This document shows positions 36,400 to 48,605 of a stretch of DNA of 64,000 nt, piece by piece. The notes beneath the pieces were generated by a model that was not told where the DNA came from, did not search any database, and was given only the letters and a program-made list of their open reading frames with translations. The stretch lies in contig NC_132891.1 in assembly GCF_030463535.1 (NCBI RefSeq), forward strand, positions 10,404,949 to 10,468,948, read 5' to 3'. How positions within the stretch are numbered: the first letter of the stretch is position 1; every line of letters starts with the position of its first letter. The DNA is from Salminus brasiliensis (Eukaryota > Chordata > Actinopteri > Characiformes > Bryconidae). Both the position numbers and the translations under genes were made by a program.

Positions 36400-36920
36400 A
36401 TGGTCCTGCTCCAGGAGACTGTGTTGACCAGGCCTTACGCTAGGAGGAAACCGCAGGCACAGCTCATCACCTATGGCTAATGCCATTCCTACAGTGATGC
36501 ATGGTGTTGGCAGCATCATGAGGTGGGGATAGGGGGAAAGATGAATGCAGCTAAGTGAACTGAGAGGCCTCTGGGCCTCAGACTGGGGGGAAGGTTTACC
36601 TTCCCACATGACAACGACCCGAAGCCCACAGTCAAGAGAACAATGGAGTGGCTTCAGAGAAAGTATGTGAATGTCCTTGAGTGGCCCAGCCAGAGCCCGG
36701 ACCTGAATCCAACTGAACATCTGTACAGATATGTCACCCCTAAATAATTTAGATTTTTTGTCAGTAAAATAAGCCTGTTTTCACTTCGTAATTATTGTGT
36801 GTAGATTGTGTGAAGAGGTTTGAGACAAAAGATGAACTCAATCTGCTGTAGAATACGTCTGTGACCTAATAAGACATGGAGAAGGGGAAAGGGGTGTGCA
36901 AACTTTCGGGCTCAACTGTA
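36400..36920 (+). mobile_element. Tc1-like transposon 3' half, decayed
   Basis: The plus strand holds '[17 protein letters not shown]' (about 36670-36722), the block around the catalytic glutamate, with an upstream [15 protein letters not shown]-like stretch and a GGCAGCATCATGAGGTGGGG box. The tail near 36890-36920 (GGGGTGTGCAAACTTTCGGG) resembles the element's right end. Frames are broken and no full transposase can be read. Confidence 0.65.
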
Positions 36921-37207
36921 TTTTGCACATATTCTAGTCTTATGTGACTAAAGAGCAGAGCCATGATTCATTAATAAACAATAAGCTCAACTTCAGGCTA
37001 ACGTTTGTATATAACGCATAACGCACCGATTTAACGATGTTCAGAACAGAAAAAAAAGCAAGTCTGGCACCACGTTCAGACACACCCCAAAAATACAGAT
37101 TATGTACTGAACCATCTGGAGTGCAGCAGACTGGAACAACACAAAAATGGGATAATCCTTTAATTAATGTGACAATGAGATACGAATATCACTATCTACG
37201 TTAATAT

Positions 37208-38083
37208 GTCCAAAAGTTTGCAGACGCCTTGCATTTGCTGCAGTGTTGCAGTGTTTACACTAGGTGCTGGAACATCGCTGTGAGGATTTGATTGCATCCA
37301 GCCATTTGAGCAGTGAGTGACGCCACATATCGATCTTGGATAATTAGTTCTGGGTCACAAACTCCACTCGAACTCATCCAAAAGGTGTCAGATGGAGCTC
37401 CATCAGCCCAGAGAACACAGTTTCACTGCTCCACAGTTCAATACTGGTGTAGAGCGTCCTATTTTCAACAGAACCCTTTAACCTTTTTAACCCTTAATGC
37501 CTGGATGTGGGCACATCTTTCAATCGGCAAGGTAGTTTCACAGCAGATTCTGAATAATTAGTACTTATTGAATAATAAGTAGACACTGAATAGCCATTAC
37601 ATACTGATTAACCAACACATATTACATAATTAGCATAATTAGTATGGAGTAATTAGTGATTATTGAATAAATACAATTTATAGAATAATTCCTAGGTAAT
37701 AAATTATTAGTAGGTACTGAATTAGCAGGTACCAAAAACTTACTACTTGAGTAATTAGACAGTACTAATTTATTAGATACTAAATTAGTTGGTACTGAAC
37801 AATTACTACTTATTAAATAATTAGACAGTACTGAATATTTACTAGGTACTACATTAGTTGGTACTGAACAATTACTACTTATTAAATAATTAGACAGTAC
37901 TGAATATTTACTAGGTACTAAATTAGTTGGTACTGAATAATTACTACATATGTAATAATTAGTAGATACTAAATAATTAATATATGCTGAAGAGAAGGTG
38001 TTAAAACTGGGGTTCAAGGGGTTAATCTAGCTGAATCCACTCGTTATAAGAGGTGTCCAGATACTTTTTGGACTTAAAGTGTA
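37208..38083. mobile_element. Tc1-like MITE interrupted by a satellite
   Basis: The left end TGTCCAAAAGTTTGCAGACG (37208) is the approximate inverse of the right end AGGTGTCCAGATACTTTTTG at 38051-38070. Internal CATCCAAAAGGTGTCAGATG and 'GAGAACACAGTTTCACTGCT' match a widespread fish element. Between about 37545 and 37990 the body is replaced by AT-rich tandem repeats. Confidence 0.65.
37720..37990. repeat. 69-bp AT-rich tandem repeat
   Basis: The word GGTACTGAA starts at 37791, 37860 and 37929, exactly 69 bases apart, and the first two units are almost identical. Diverged units extend both ways, built from TACTGAATAATTAGTA-like words. Because 69 is a multiple of three, a 131-codon minus-strand frame stays open with a 23-residue repeat; I do not regard it as a gene. 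Confidence 0.9.
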
Positions 38084-38969
38084 TGTGTTGAAGTGTGCAC
38101 TGGAACGGACCATCAGGCAAGGCCAAAAGAAGGTGAGTGTTTCTCCAGGGAGGCCAGCCCACAAGGCTTCTCCAGCAGTGAGAGTCGGTTTACCATAGCA
38201 ACAGCGCCGGAGGAGCAAAGCACAGACAAACATGAGTGTCCTCCTGGAAGCAGCTCTGTTTCAACTGTGGCCTGGCATATCACGCAGCTCTGCAAAACCT
38301 GCCAATGACTACATTTCAGCTATTTGCTTAAATTTGTCGTTTATTTGAATAAGGTCAATAAGGTTTTTAGCACATTTAGCTCAGCAATTTGCTTACCACT
38401 GGTCTGCTGGTGGAATATAAGGCCTACAGGGCCTACCTTTTCCTTTTTTTCCCCCAGAAGCTGCGTCTCAACAAACACTGAAAAAAAAGAAAGCGAACAG
38501 GTTCTTCCTCGGGCTCTGTGGTGACTGATATGATTGCTGTTGTGTTGCTAAGGACGGTCTGTGGAATGAAACAATGAAATGAAGCTGCTCTGAGCAGGAG
38601 ATCATGCATCAGAATTCCCAGCGGAGTTCTCCCCGCTGTAAGACATACAGCCACTTCATTGATGGCTGCATGAAGCCGTTTCAGTGACAGCATCTCTCAG
38701 CATCTCATCGCCATTTACAGCAGCAGTGCTGTTTATTAGTGTCTACTTGTCTAGTCTGTTTTGTCAATGTTATTAATGAAGTATTAGCATTTTTGGCAGC
38801 AGATTGTCATGCTGTAGTTAAATTATGATGTTTAGGACATCTCTGTCTGGCAATCTTCAGCAACTGTCACACTACAGGATAATAATTAAGAGCACTAACT
38901 AACAATAGCATGTGCTTGTTATATGCTGCTGCTGACAATGATGACAAAGATGAAGACGAAGATGAAGAT

Positions 38970-38993
38970 GTTGTTGTTGTTGTTGTTGTTGTT
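38970..38993. repeat. (GTT)n microsatellite
   Basis: Eight GTT units preceded by a GAAGAT/GATGAA run. Confidence 0.95.
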
Positions 38994-39671
38994 ATGTACT
39001 GTTATGCTCTGGCTGAGATCTGTGTCTAAATAATTAGCAGAACATACAAAGACATGACATTACCAAGCCCCTAACCTTCATCACGCCCTTGTTGCCCTCC
39101 TGTCACAAAGCATTACCTCCCCCCTCTGGACCCTTTGGGAATGACATCTGAATAAACATGCCCCTATGGGCATCTCTCTCTGACTGGCCAATTCTGACAA
39201 TCTATAGTAGTTCAGCTTTGTTTGAGCACTTGATAATAAGAAAGACAGTGTCTAGTAAAATGGGGAATGTGGACAGTGTCGCCTCATGATTACATTCATT
39301 ATGTTAAGTTCAAACAGCAGAGAAAAGCAGACACCACCATCTGAAAGTGAAAGCTGAGAGAACTTAATTGCTCCTCATTTCTTTAACTGAATGAAGTTAG
39401 GGTGATTCGGTTATGGACCATTTGATGATTTGATGAAATGCTACAGTGAGGTGGTCCAAAGGAATTAATAAGACAATAGGATGTGTGTGCAGTGAGAGAC
39501 AGTATCTGGAGAAAGGAGTTATGCAGTGTGATGAGACAATTTCTAAAACTAATAGCTAGCGCTTTATGAGGATGACAGAAAAAAATTAAAATCCATTGAT
39601 ATGGAAAAGTTAATATTTTATTCAACTACGGACACTAGTAGAGAGTGTATGCTGTCAGGGGAGGATATGCT

Positions 39672-39685
39672 CCAGTAGAGGGCAC
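39672..39685 (+). promoter_or_regulatory. CTCF-like motif, plus orientation
   Basis: CCAGTAGAGGGCAC fits the vertebrate CTCF core CCASYAGRKGGCRS at every position. It may derive from an old repeat. Whether it is bound is unknown. Confidence 0.45.
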
Positions 39686-41016
39686 TGTGTTTTCTGAGAT
39701 GAACACTGCTCAGCTCTAACTGCTGCTCACACATAGCAGTCTGTCCTCTTTTGGATGAAACCTAAAGAATTTCTGACAGTCTACATGTGTCCTAATGACA
39801 GCATTTCTTTTTTTAAATTGAGTATTAAAAACATCATGAATCCAAACAAGGAATGTTGAAAACCACATAGTCCTTTGATGTGGCATCTTCAACTAAAATA
39901 TTGTGAGAGTACAGACTAAATATTTTATTATAGATTATTGTACTACATAAGAATAACCTAATAAAAGTAAATACAAAAATACATTAAATAATTGAAAGAA
40001 AACACATCTAATAATAAATAATGTATATAAAAATCATAAAGTAATTAAAAAAACATAAAATAGTAAATATAAAACAATTACAAAAACACAATTTAAAGAT
40101 TATTTTACCCATCATGGAAACTCCTGGAAAGTGAGAAAATTGCTAATAAATTGCGAATAAATTGCTAATAAAAGGCGCTGGAAACGTTGAGCTCCTCTGT
40201 TGGGCTGCTGAGATTGCATATTTTAGGTACTGATGCTCTATTTATTGATGATGGTAGTGCAGTAAATAATAGAAAGAAAATATAGGTGTTGAAAATGTAA
40301 GTGTTTCTTCTCAAAAACAACTGCCAGATTCACATCATATCAAAAAGCAAAAAACAGCAAAAATTGTGAAATTTACGCACTCTTATAATCTATTTAATTA
40401 AAGCTAATATTGACAGTCAAACCAACCCAAACCACTGGTAAAAAATAGCATATGAATATCAGTCTAACTAAGCATTAGGGGTTTTCTCTGTAGTTAAAGG
40501 CATTCCCAGAGACCAGGACCTGGTGGGCTGCTAGTACCCTACACAGTGATTGAATCCTGCATCCTGCCAGTGTCTTTGTCTTAGATAGAATCATGCTCTA
40601 ACTGGCTCTGAAAATCTGAAAAAAGGGGTAACGTTTTTAGATTTTCTGGCTCCCCTGCCACAAGAAAGTTACCTCTTTTAAACAGATATTTCTTATTAAA
40701 ATCCAATGTTTAAATTAAATATCAGACATTTTGATTTAAGAATATTAATAACCAATCAGAATAAGAGCATTTACTTTCTTCACACATCAGTTAACTGTGA
40801 GAGCCATGTCATACCTTTGCTCTTACTTTTACAGTGTTTGTTTATTTCTCAGTGCTTGCTTCCACTCAAAAGAGTAGATTTAACCAAATCAGCACCAACC
40901 ATACAGCACTGCACATTTCTACTACATCTCAATCAATTCATGACTACATGAATGGCCACCATTTTCATAAACGGTGATATCCTCAACACTTAAGCCCAGC
41001 AATTATACTAACATAT

Positions 41017-41173
41017 GGCCTACACATGAAAACCCATAAGGAAGTAGCCTAGAGGGAAAGCCAACACAATGATGGTTAGTAAGAGGGGGAAAACACACAA
41101 TGCATGCAAATAGGTAGTGTCAGAAGCCAATGGGTAAGGTGTAATGTCTGTGGGAGGAGCCTAAACTAATGAA
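41017..41173. repeat. Local duplication, copy 1
   Basis: It shares CCAACACAATGATGGTTAGT, 'GCATGCAAATAGGT', 'GCCAATGGG' and 'GGGAGGAGCCTAAACTAAT' with 42196-42352, offset by 1179 bases. A flanking AACCAATCAGAATAAGAGCA block at 40750 is repeated at about 41188. Confidence 0.85.
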
Positions 41174-42195
41174 GAACATTAATGACCAATCAGAATTAGA
41201 GCATTTACTGTATCCCCACATTAGTTAACAGGGGATTTAAAAATTACAAATGTAAAAAAACAAAAAACAAAGTAATACTTTATCATAAGCAGCAAAAACA
41301 GCAAAAGTATAACCCCTCTCTTTCAGATAGAGACCAGAGCATTCTTTTAAAAACTCTATAAAACAGAGATAGCCATGCTCAGCTTAGTTGCCATTATAAT
41401 GATGATTACTTAAAACTACCCAGAACACAGAGCCGGCCATGCCCAAACATCTCTTAGACCAGCAACACAAAAAGATCATGTTTAACAAAACTACTACTAA
41501 ACTCCTTTTCTAACCAAATAAAAATCCAAAAATGCAGCCCAAAGCATCATGGGAGCATTGCTTTATCACAATACTTTAACATCACAAAATATTTATAGTC
41601 TTTAGTCACACATCAGATCTGTCAGCATATGAAAAGTCATTGTGTGTGAAATTACAGAAATAGCTACTTTTAATAATACAGAGTAATTTTACAGATCACT
41701 TTGTTAAAATTACCAATTGAAAGCTGTTAAAACAGATCATTAACATATTCCAATTATACATAATGTTCTTGTAAAAGTACATTTCACATTTAATAAAGTG
41801 TCATCATTTTAATGATTTTCCAGAAATAAAAAGATAGAAAAGGAAATATTGTCAAATTTAGTAACTTTTTTACCTTTTTAACACAGTGTTTATGTAATTC
41901 TCACTGACTAGAGTTAATTTAACAGTCTTATCAATGTTAGAAATGTTACTCTGGTAGTGTACAAACTCTTTTTTTATATTTTTTTTACACTTAACCAGTG
42001 TTGATTCTTGATGTTGATCTTGCTGGGAATTTGGGCAGTGTTTATATCATGTTTATTAAGAGTATTTGCTTCTATTTTATTCACATTTCATTAACATCTT
42101 CACAAAAGGTGATGCATTAGCCCTGTTGTAACACATTTGTGGACACTTGCCCATTTAACTATCAACACTGAGACCAAGCAGCTCAACCAAATACT

Positions 42196-42352
42196 AGGGC
42201 ACATATGAACACCCATGGGGAGGTAGCCCAGGGGGAATGCCAACACAATGATGGTTAGTAAAAGGGGAGAACGACACACCCTGCATGCAAATAGGTGGTG
42301 CTGGAAGCCAATGGGAAAGGTGTAATGCGTGTGGGAGGAGCCTAAACTAATT
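42196..42352. repeat. Local duplication, copy 2
   Basis: Homologous to 41017-41173 over its full length in the same orientation, with scattered substitutions. Confidence 0.85.
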
Positions 42353-42737
42353 AAACACATCATCAACACCTGCTTCTGTCATCTTTTAACACTAAAGTTG
42401 AACTCTGGAGTAGCTGACACTGCTGTTTTTGCTCTGTGCTGTTATACTGTATGCACAGTGTAATGTATAGGGGATCATATTGAGTGGTCAGTGTGCTTGT
42501 TGGGCTCTACTGATGCAGTGGAAAAATGCTGTAGTTTCTCTGGGGCATTATGAGAGAAAGCACTGCTTCGATATTGACTCAGAAATAGAACACAGTGAAG
42601 TAGCAGTGTGACTGAAGTAGGACTCAAGTAGAGTCAAGCACTTTGTTAATTTAAATGGAAGCTGTTTTTCCTTATACTTGACATCTCATCTAAAACAAGC
42701 AAATCAAACTGCATGACAAGTAATTCCTTGTTTTCTT

Positions 42738-43480
42738 TACATTAACATTTACATTTAAGGCACTTCACAGACGCTCTTATCCAGAGCAACTTACAAAAGT
42801 GCTTTGCTATTTACCCCAAAAAACCTCAACTAGTTAGAATAGACTAATAATTCAAGATACCAAGATACCTTCAGATACCTCTACGTTTAGACACTACTAA
42901 ACACAAGTGAGTAAGGTAACCACTCTGCTATTTGCCCAAGCATTCTCGGAAGAGATGGGTCTTCAGTCTGTGTTTGAAGACAGCGAGCAATTCTGCCGTT
43001 CAAACACCCAGGAGAAGTTCATTCCACCACTTCGGTGCAGGACAGAAAAAAGCCTGGACACTTGTCTTCTATAGATTTTGAGGGATGGCGGGTCGAGCCG
43101 AGTCGTACTTGAATGGCTCTTGGTGCGGATCGGCTTTTGACCATTGCCATCAAGTACGGAGGGGCTGGTCCAGTCTTGGCTTTGTAGGCCAGAGTCAGGG
43201 GTTTAAATCTGATGAGAGCAGCAGCTACAGGAAGCCAGTGAAGAGAACGCAGCAGTGGAGTGACATGGCTGAATTTAGAAACGTTGAAGACAACACATGA
43301 GTCAAGTCTTGAAGTGATAAGAGACTGAATGAGCACCTGGGCGGTTCTCTAGAGAGGAAGGGTCGAATTCTCTGGATACTGTACAGGAGAAACCTGCAGG
43401 ACCGAGTTACGTTTGCAACATGACTTGAGAATGATAACTTGTCTTTGCACAAACTGACTGGAACTTGTGTGTCAGATGTT
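42738..43480 (-). mobile_element. 5'-truncated L2-like LINE, reverse transcriptase 3' end
   Basis: Minus-strand frames read the C-terminal part of a non-LTR reverse transcriptase: 'SFSSHVANVTRSCRFLLYSI' then 'IRPFLSRE' in one frame, and 'HVTPLLRSLHWLPVAAALIR' then 'LTLAYKA' in another, overlapping at 43225-43336 after a frame change. The 3' end carries GCTCTGGATAAGAGCGTCTG and a TAAATG-type tail near 42745-42765, typical of L2 elements. The 5' end is missing, as usual for LINE insertions, and the copy is inactive. Confidence 0.85.
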
Positions 43481-43949
43481 GTTCTGGGTGCTTGTTTATG
43501 ATCCATGTTGCTTTTAATCAAACCCGCAGTTTTATGATAGTCTTACCAGAACAGAGATGGCATTTGAATCGGTCACTTCCTCCTTTTGTCCTAGAATGCA
43601 GGTGGCAGCTGGAGAGAGATGGTGGTAACTTCACGTGCATGTGAGTTATATTGTAAAGACTAATTATGTGTTCCTATGCTCCCTGATCTTTTTGGTGAAC
43701 TTTGGAAGCCAGCTTGCAAATCTGAAGAGCCTTCTGCTGTTGTTTTTAAGAGACCGAATAAAACTGGAAGTTCTAACCAGTCAGCTCTTATTGGTGAGCA
43801 GAACCACTTGATCAAACTCTGCAAACTTCTGCAAAGAGCTGGAAATCCCATCATCCCATCTGCAAAGAGCTGGAAATCCCATCAGTAGTAAAGTTGCAAC
43901 GTAACAAAGATCACCATGATGGAAACATACGTTGTCGTATATATATACA

Positions 43950-44240
43950 TCAATCAGCCATAACGTTAGTATCATTTACCTGCCATCAAGCAACAGATTT
44001 GGTCCTTTCTTGGACCACTTTTGCTTGGTACTGATATCTGTGTGCCAGACGAACCCCATGAGACCTGTCTGATGTTTTTGGGATGTTTTGACCCAGGTTT
44101 CTAGCCATGACGATCTGTCTCTTGGCTCAGATTCTTATGCTCCTTTTTTAACACACCACCTTTGTTCATTTGCTGCCTTGACAGATGCCACTGTCAATGA
44201 AGATAATAAGTGTTTTCACTATATCTGTTAGTGGTTCATA
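43950..44240 (-). mobile_element. Tc1-like MITE (family B), copy 3
   Basis: It starts ATCAATCAGCCATAACGTTA and contains TGGTCCTTTCTTGGACCACT and 'CCATGAGACCTGTCTGATG', as in the copies at 19.0, 25.0, 48.4 and 63.2 kb. Confidence 0.7.
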
Positions 44241-44269
44241 TTGTGGCAAATCGTTGCTCACTCAAACAA

Positions 44270-44420
44270 CCTCATACATCCGAAATAACAAGTTTACAAG
44301 AGAAGGAAAACCCCTTTTTTAGCTTTCACTGGAAGTCAATGTATTTTTGGAGCATTTCTATTGGTCCATTGATCATGCAATCACATTATGTGAAAAATAT
44401 AAAAAGGTTTTTGCAGGACA
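44270..44420 (-). repeat. Dispersed repeat family A, inverted copy
   Basis: ACTGGAAGTCAATGTATTTT and 'GGAGCATTTCTATTGGTCCA' are the reverse complement of the family A core. Confidence 0.6.
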
Positions 44421-44966
44421 GAATTAATACAGTATGTAGTCACATGTAAGCAACACTTTACCTTATGGTTTTATTAAGATAAAAATAGCTGCTAATCCCA
44501 TAGGATAAAATACATGCACAGGCTGCCCTACATATAAACATTTCCCCAAGACCTACTGAGGTCCAGTACAGTGTTGATTGTAGTGTAGACTGGGTTTGTT
44601 TATATTGTATTATCTAAACCATTGATCAACTACAGCGCTATTACTGGAACTATGAGCCGTAAAACTATTAATACCCACCATAATAGCTTTTATGCCAATT
44701 CTAACCCACTAGCAAGGAACCCTTTATCACACAGACTAATCCAATCATTTTTCACTGTCATTAATGAAAGTAAAACAGCGGCTCCCTCCGGATGGTTTAA
44801 TTACACCTGCTTGAGCAGCACTTCTTCACCTCTCTTAGCCTAATAATCACTGTTCTCACTCTAGGTTTGATAAAGGTTGTTAAGGGGCATTGTGCTTTTG
44901 CCAAGCTGTGCGATTGTCAAGCAGTGACTGGTTGAGGGTTGGGTCAAGTACATCCAAGTATGCTCC

Positions 44967-44991
44967 GCTCTCTCTCTCTCTCTCTCCCTCC

Positions 44992-45060
<69 letters not shown>
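44967..45060. repeat. Compound (CT)n-(TA)n microsatellite
   Basis: A CT run to about 45013 passes directly into about 24 TA units. Frames that cross it on both strands are artefacts. Confidence 0.98.
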
Positions 45061-45061
<1 letters not shown>

Positions 45062-46599
45062 CTGCATGCACAATAATCGATTAATTGCTAATAATTTCTA
45101 TTTTTCACTTTGCACTGGTTGGATGCTAACTGCATTTCAATGACTTTGTACCTGTACTCTGCACAATGACAATAAAAGATGGAAATATGCAGATGTGGTA
45201 GTTTCTGTGACATCACAAAAAATGATTCATTGAAATCTGACTTTTTTTGCAGCTTATTATCCTGTATGGACTAAGGAACGAATGGTACAGCATGGATATG
45301 AACACATGGTTGATTCTTCGTAAATGGATGGGGGGCAGTTTTACAGACAACAGTCACAGTTAAAGTAGATTCATCCATCTTTACCATTCTAATGTTTGGT
45401 CCAACAACAACAACTAATTTTTTTGGCCATCTCTGCAGGCTTTATGTACTGAGTTGGAGTAGCTGGATTTTCTAGTAGGTTCACGTCCTAATAATTCTTG
45501 TGACAATCCACTGTCGGATCTGCAGCATGAGATACTCCGATGCTTTCTGATGTTTCCAGATCAGAAACATTAGATTTAAGGCATGTTGAGTTACTGCACT
45601 GAAGCATTCATACAGACAAAAGTATTAGGATACCTTTCACATTACACCTACACTGTAAAAAAGTGTCCAGGATTATGGTAAAATACTGGCAGCAGGGTTT
45701 CCAGTTGTCAACTGTTATTTGACAGTGGCTATGCTGTGTTCTCATTTACAACATTTTACCATTTTAGTACAACGCATTAAAAATACCATATTTTATAAAA
45801 ATGTATGGTACAGTACTGCATTGTAACAAACTGTAAAATATTATAAAACCACCACATTACTTTATTTTACAGAATTTAGTTAACTATCATACTGTCATAC
45901 ATATTAAGTTTAATACTGCTTTAGAAATCCAGGCATATTGCAGTTTAGTACTGTTACAATTCCTTTTGCTGTTGGGCAGTGTCTAGCTGGAGCTCTATAA
46001 AACAAGACTCAAACATCCACCAACAGCCTGACTCTCAGAGTTAAAGCTACCCTCTATGTAGCCTAAGGTCATTCTTCACACCACATCTCTTATTGATGGT
46101 AATTGTGGGGAACAAAACATGTGTAAGCTCTGTGCCCATAGGCACCTACAGATTTAACAGAACACAACACACGTTACAGCAAGTTACACCTTACAATAAC
46201 TAGCATAGCACAGGATTTACAGTAGGTAGATATTCCATCCCAGAGTCCTTTGCTTCTGCAGACATCCAAAGCATGCCCCTCCAGGGCTCCACAGCATGTG
46301 AATGGATTGGAGCTAATCCCTTAACACTCTAGGAGTTAATCAGGAAAGTTCAGTGTTAGTTTAACACCAGGAATTGAGCTCTGTCATTGAACACCATCTC
46401 TTTGCTGACTGAGAGGAAACCAAAGCTGAGAGATCTCTCATTAGAGCTGAATTAACCAATTAATTATGAGGATGAAAATCAAGAACTTGAACATAAGGAA
46501 TTGCCACCAGCTCCACATTGCTGCTGTTTCACAATCCATTCATTTCACAGTAAAGAGCTGTAAAAGACAAATTGGGATAATGCTGTTAAAATTGGCTTT

Positions 46600-46905
46600 T
46601 ATTTTGTTTTTACAATAGAGAGACATTTTTAAAGAATACCAGTAATGTTGCAGCAGTTCTTACAAGAGTTTCTATGACATATCCTTTGCAGCCCACTTTT
46701 CTTGGAAGGCTTTCTACAAGATTTTGGAGTGTGACTGTGGGAGGTTTTGCCCATTTATCCAGAAGATCATTGGCAAACTCAAAAACTAATATTGAACATG
46801 AGTGATTGGCTCACAATCAAGGTTCAAGGTTTTTGATGGGAGTCAAATGACAATGTGAATTACACCACTCCTGGTGTCCCAATACTTTTGTCTATGTACT
46901 ACATG
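46600..46905 (-). mobile_element. Tc1-like transposon 3' end, antisense
   Basis: Minus-strand sequence corresponding to the transposase C-terminus is visible through 'CTTGGAAGGCTTTCTACAAG' and 'GATTTTGGAGTGTGACTGTG', and the end 'TGGTGTCCCAATACTTTTGT' at about 46870-46890 is the classic terminal repeat of this fish family. A matching end (GACAAAAGTATTAGGATACC) occurs at about 45618, so the pair may delimit a decayed element of about 1.3 kb. Confidence 0.6.
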
Positions 46906-47756
46906 TGACTGGGATATGATGCAAACTTCATTATATCTTCATTATATAGAAAGTAAACTGAAACACTGATGGGTCTCTGTTGCCAGTCAACATGCTCACA
47001 GAGGGCTCACATTGGTGGGACCCAGTTAGCCTCCCAAACGGACTCCATCGTTACAGCCCACCTTGATGGGGCCCATGTTTAACCCCTCCTGGTCCCATCA
47101 CTGACCCTGATGGGCATCCATATGAGGTGCCAACATGGAATTCAAGGACAAACCTTACTGGTTAGGTTACATATACAGGCCTGGGGTGGGTTGAATTGCA
47201 GCTTTTGCCATGAACTGTGAATGTAAAAATTGAATGAATTGCAGCATAGGAAAGCAGATACAAGGATAATCATACAGTAAGCAATACACCATGTCTTGTT
47301 GCTCTTCTTGCAATAATAGAATGAGCTGCAGCAAGCTGATGGTTACAAGCGGCATTTAGAGTTCACTAGTGTCAGGTCACACATGTTTTCTTGCTTCCTA
47401 GAGGCCACGTTAGCTATATCTGACTTCCTTCCTGAATTTGCTAGCTATCCCAAAACAAACAGCTCCATGTCAAGCAGTGGATTCTTAGTGTAGTCTCTGA
47501 ACAGTTCCTCCCACTTTTAAGATACATTATTAGAAGGAAGTTTTCAGAAGGAAGTGTCTGGCCAATTACTCTTCAACTAATGGTTAAAGAAAAAAGGATA
47601 AACCAAAGCTTTTCCCAAAACACTTCACTCACCAAACACGAGTTTCTGATTGCCTCTGAGTTTTACTGTCTTATGTCCCGTCCACAAGCTGAAATTGAAA
47701 TTCTGATTGGCTCTGCCTCTAAGTTTTACTCTCTGTTGTCCCTCTCCCCCAAGCTT

Positions 47757-48030
47757 ACACACGTTGACAAAATTGTTGGTACCCCTCGGTTAATGAAAGA
47801 AAATTCCACAATGGTCACAGAAACAACTTGAATCTGACAAAAGTAATAATAAATAGAAATTCAATGAAAATGAACAAATGAAAATCCGACATTGATTTTT
47901 TTTTCTCATGAAAAAGGCCTGGACAAAAATGATGGTACCCCTGAAAATAATGTGACCAAAGGGACATTTTAAATCAAGGTTTGTCCACTAATTAGCGTCA
48001 CATGTGTCTACAATCTTGTAATTAAAAAAG
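47757..48030. mobile_element. Tc1-like MITE or terminal fragment
   Basis: It begins ACACGTTGACAAAATTGTTGGTACC, contains 'CACAATGGTCACAGAAACAA' and 'GGCCTGGACAAAAATGATGG', a terminal segment I recognise from fish Tc1-like elements. No coding part is present. Confidence 0.6.
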
Positions 48031-48059
48031 TACCTTTTAACTTTCACTTTAGTACATTA

Positions 48060-48310
48060 GTTAGTCTTTTCACCTGTGTTTAGTTTGCCACCCAGCCTTT
48101 CCCAACTGTTTCTATTCTTGTCTCCTGTATAAGTAGTCATCTAGTTATAGTGTTCCTTTGTCTCTTTATGTGCTTTGCTTTATGTGTTTTCATGTTAATG
48201 TCTTTCTTTATTGCACTGTTTGCTTTGCTTTGCTGGACAGTTTGTTCTTTTAATAAAATGGTAAACCTGCACCTACATCCCATCTCAGTGTTCCCTTGTG
48301 TGACATTGCG
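48060..48310. mobile_element. Possible retroelement 3' end or LTR-like segment
   Basis: A T-rich stretch ends with TTTTAATAAAATGG followed by 'CTGCACCTACATCCCATCTC' and a short tail, an arrangement seen at the polyadenylated ends of some fish retroelements. Terminal repeats are not demonstrable. Confidence 0.3.
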
Positions 48311-48369
48311 CTAACAAACAGCAGAAGTTATATCTGCAGTTATATCTGGAATATTTTTTTTTTCCTACC

Positions 48370-48605
48370 TAAATATTGCCTGATGTTTTGGAGATGTTCT
48401 GACCCAGTCGTCCAGCCATCACAATTTGGATTATGTCAAAGTCTCTCAGATTCTTATGCTTGCCCCATTTTTCCTGCTTTTAACAAACATCGCCTTAAAT
48501 ACCTGACTATTCACTTACCGCCAAATGTATCCCACCCCATGATCATGATGTTTTTCACTTCACCTGTCACTGTCACTTGGTAATAAAGTTATAGCTGATC
48601 AGTTT
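48370..48605 (-). mobile_element. Tc1-like MITE (family B), copy 4, partial
   Basis: GATGTTTTGGAGATGTTCTG, 'ATTCTTATGCTTGCCCCAT' and an end-like TATAGCTGATCAGTTTGAG near 48600 place it in family B. Confidence 0.7.

Larger units (their letters stand above)
38090..42730. other. Intergenic DNA with local duplications
   Basis: No gene is recognised. A GTT microsatellite lies at 38970-38993, a CTCF-like motif at 39672-39685 and a duplicated block at 41017-41173 / 42196-42352. The rest is AT-rich. Confidence 0.5.

Noticed and set aside
37622..38017. 131-codon minus-strand frame with a 23-residue repeat
   Set aside because: It is the translation of a 69-bp AT-rich satellite; the length is a multiple of three, so stops are avoided by periodicity.
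44861..45084. Frames with Arg-Glu or Ser-Leu and Ile-Tyr runs
   Set aside because: They are translations of the CT and TA microsatellite.
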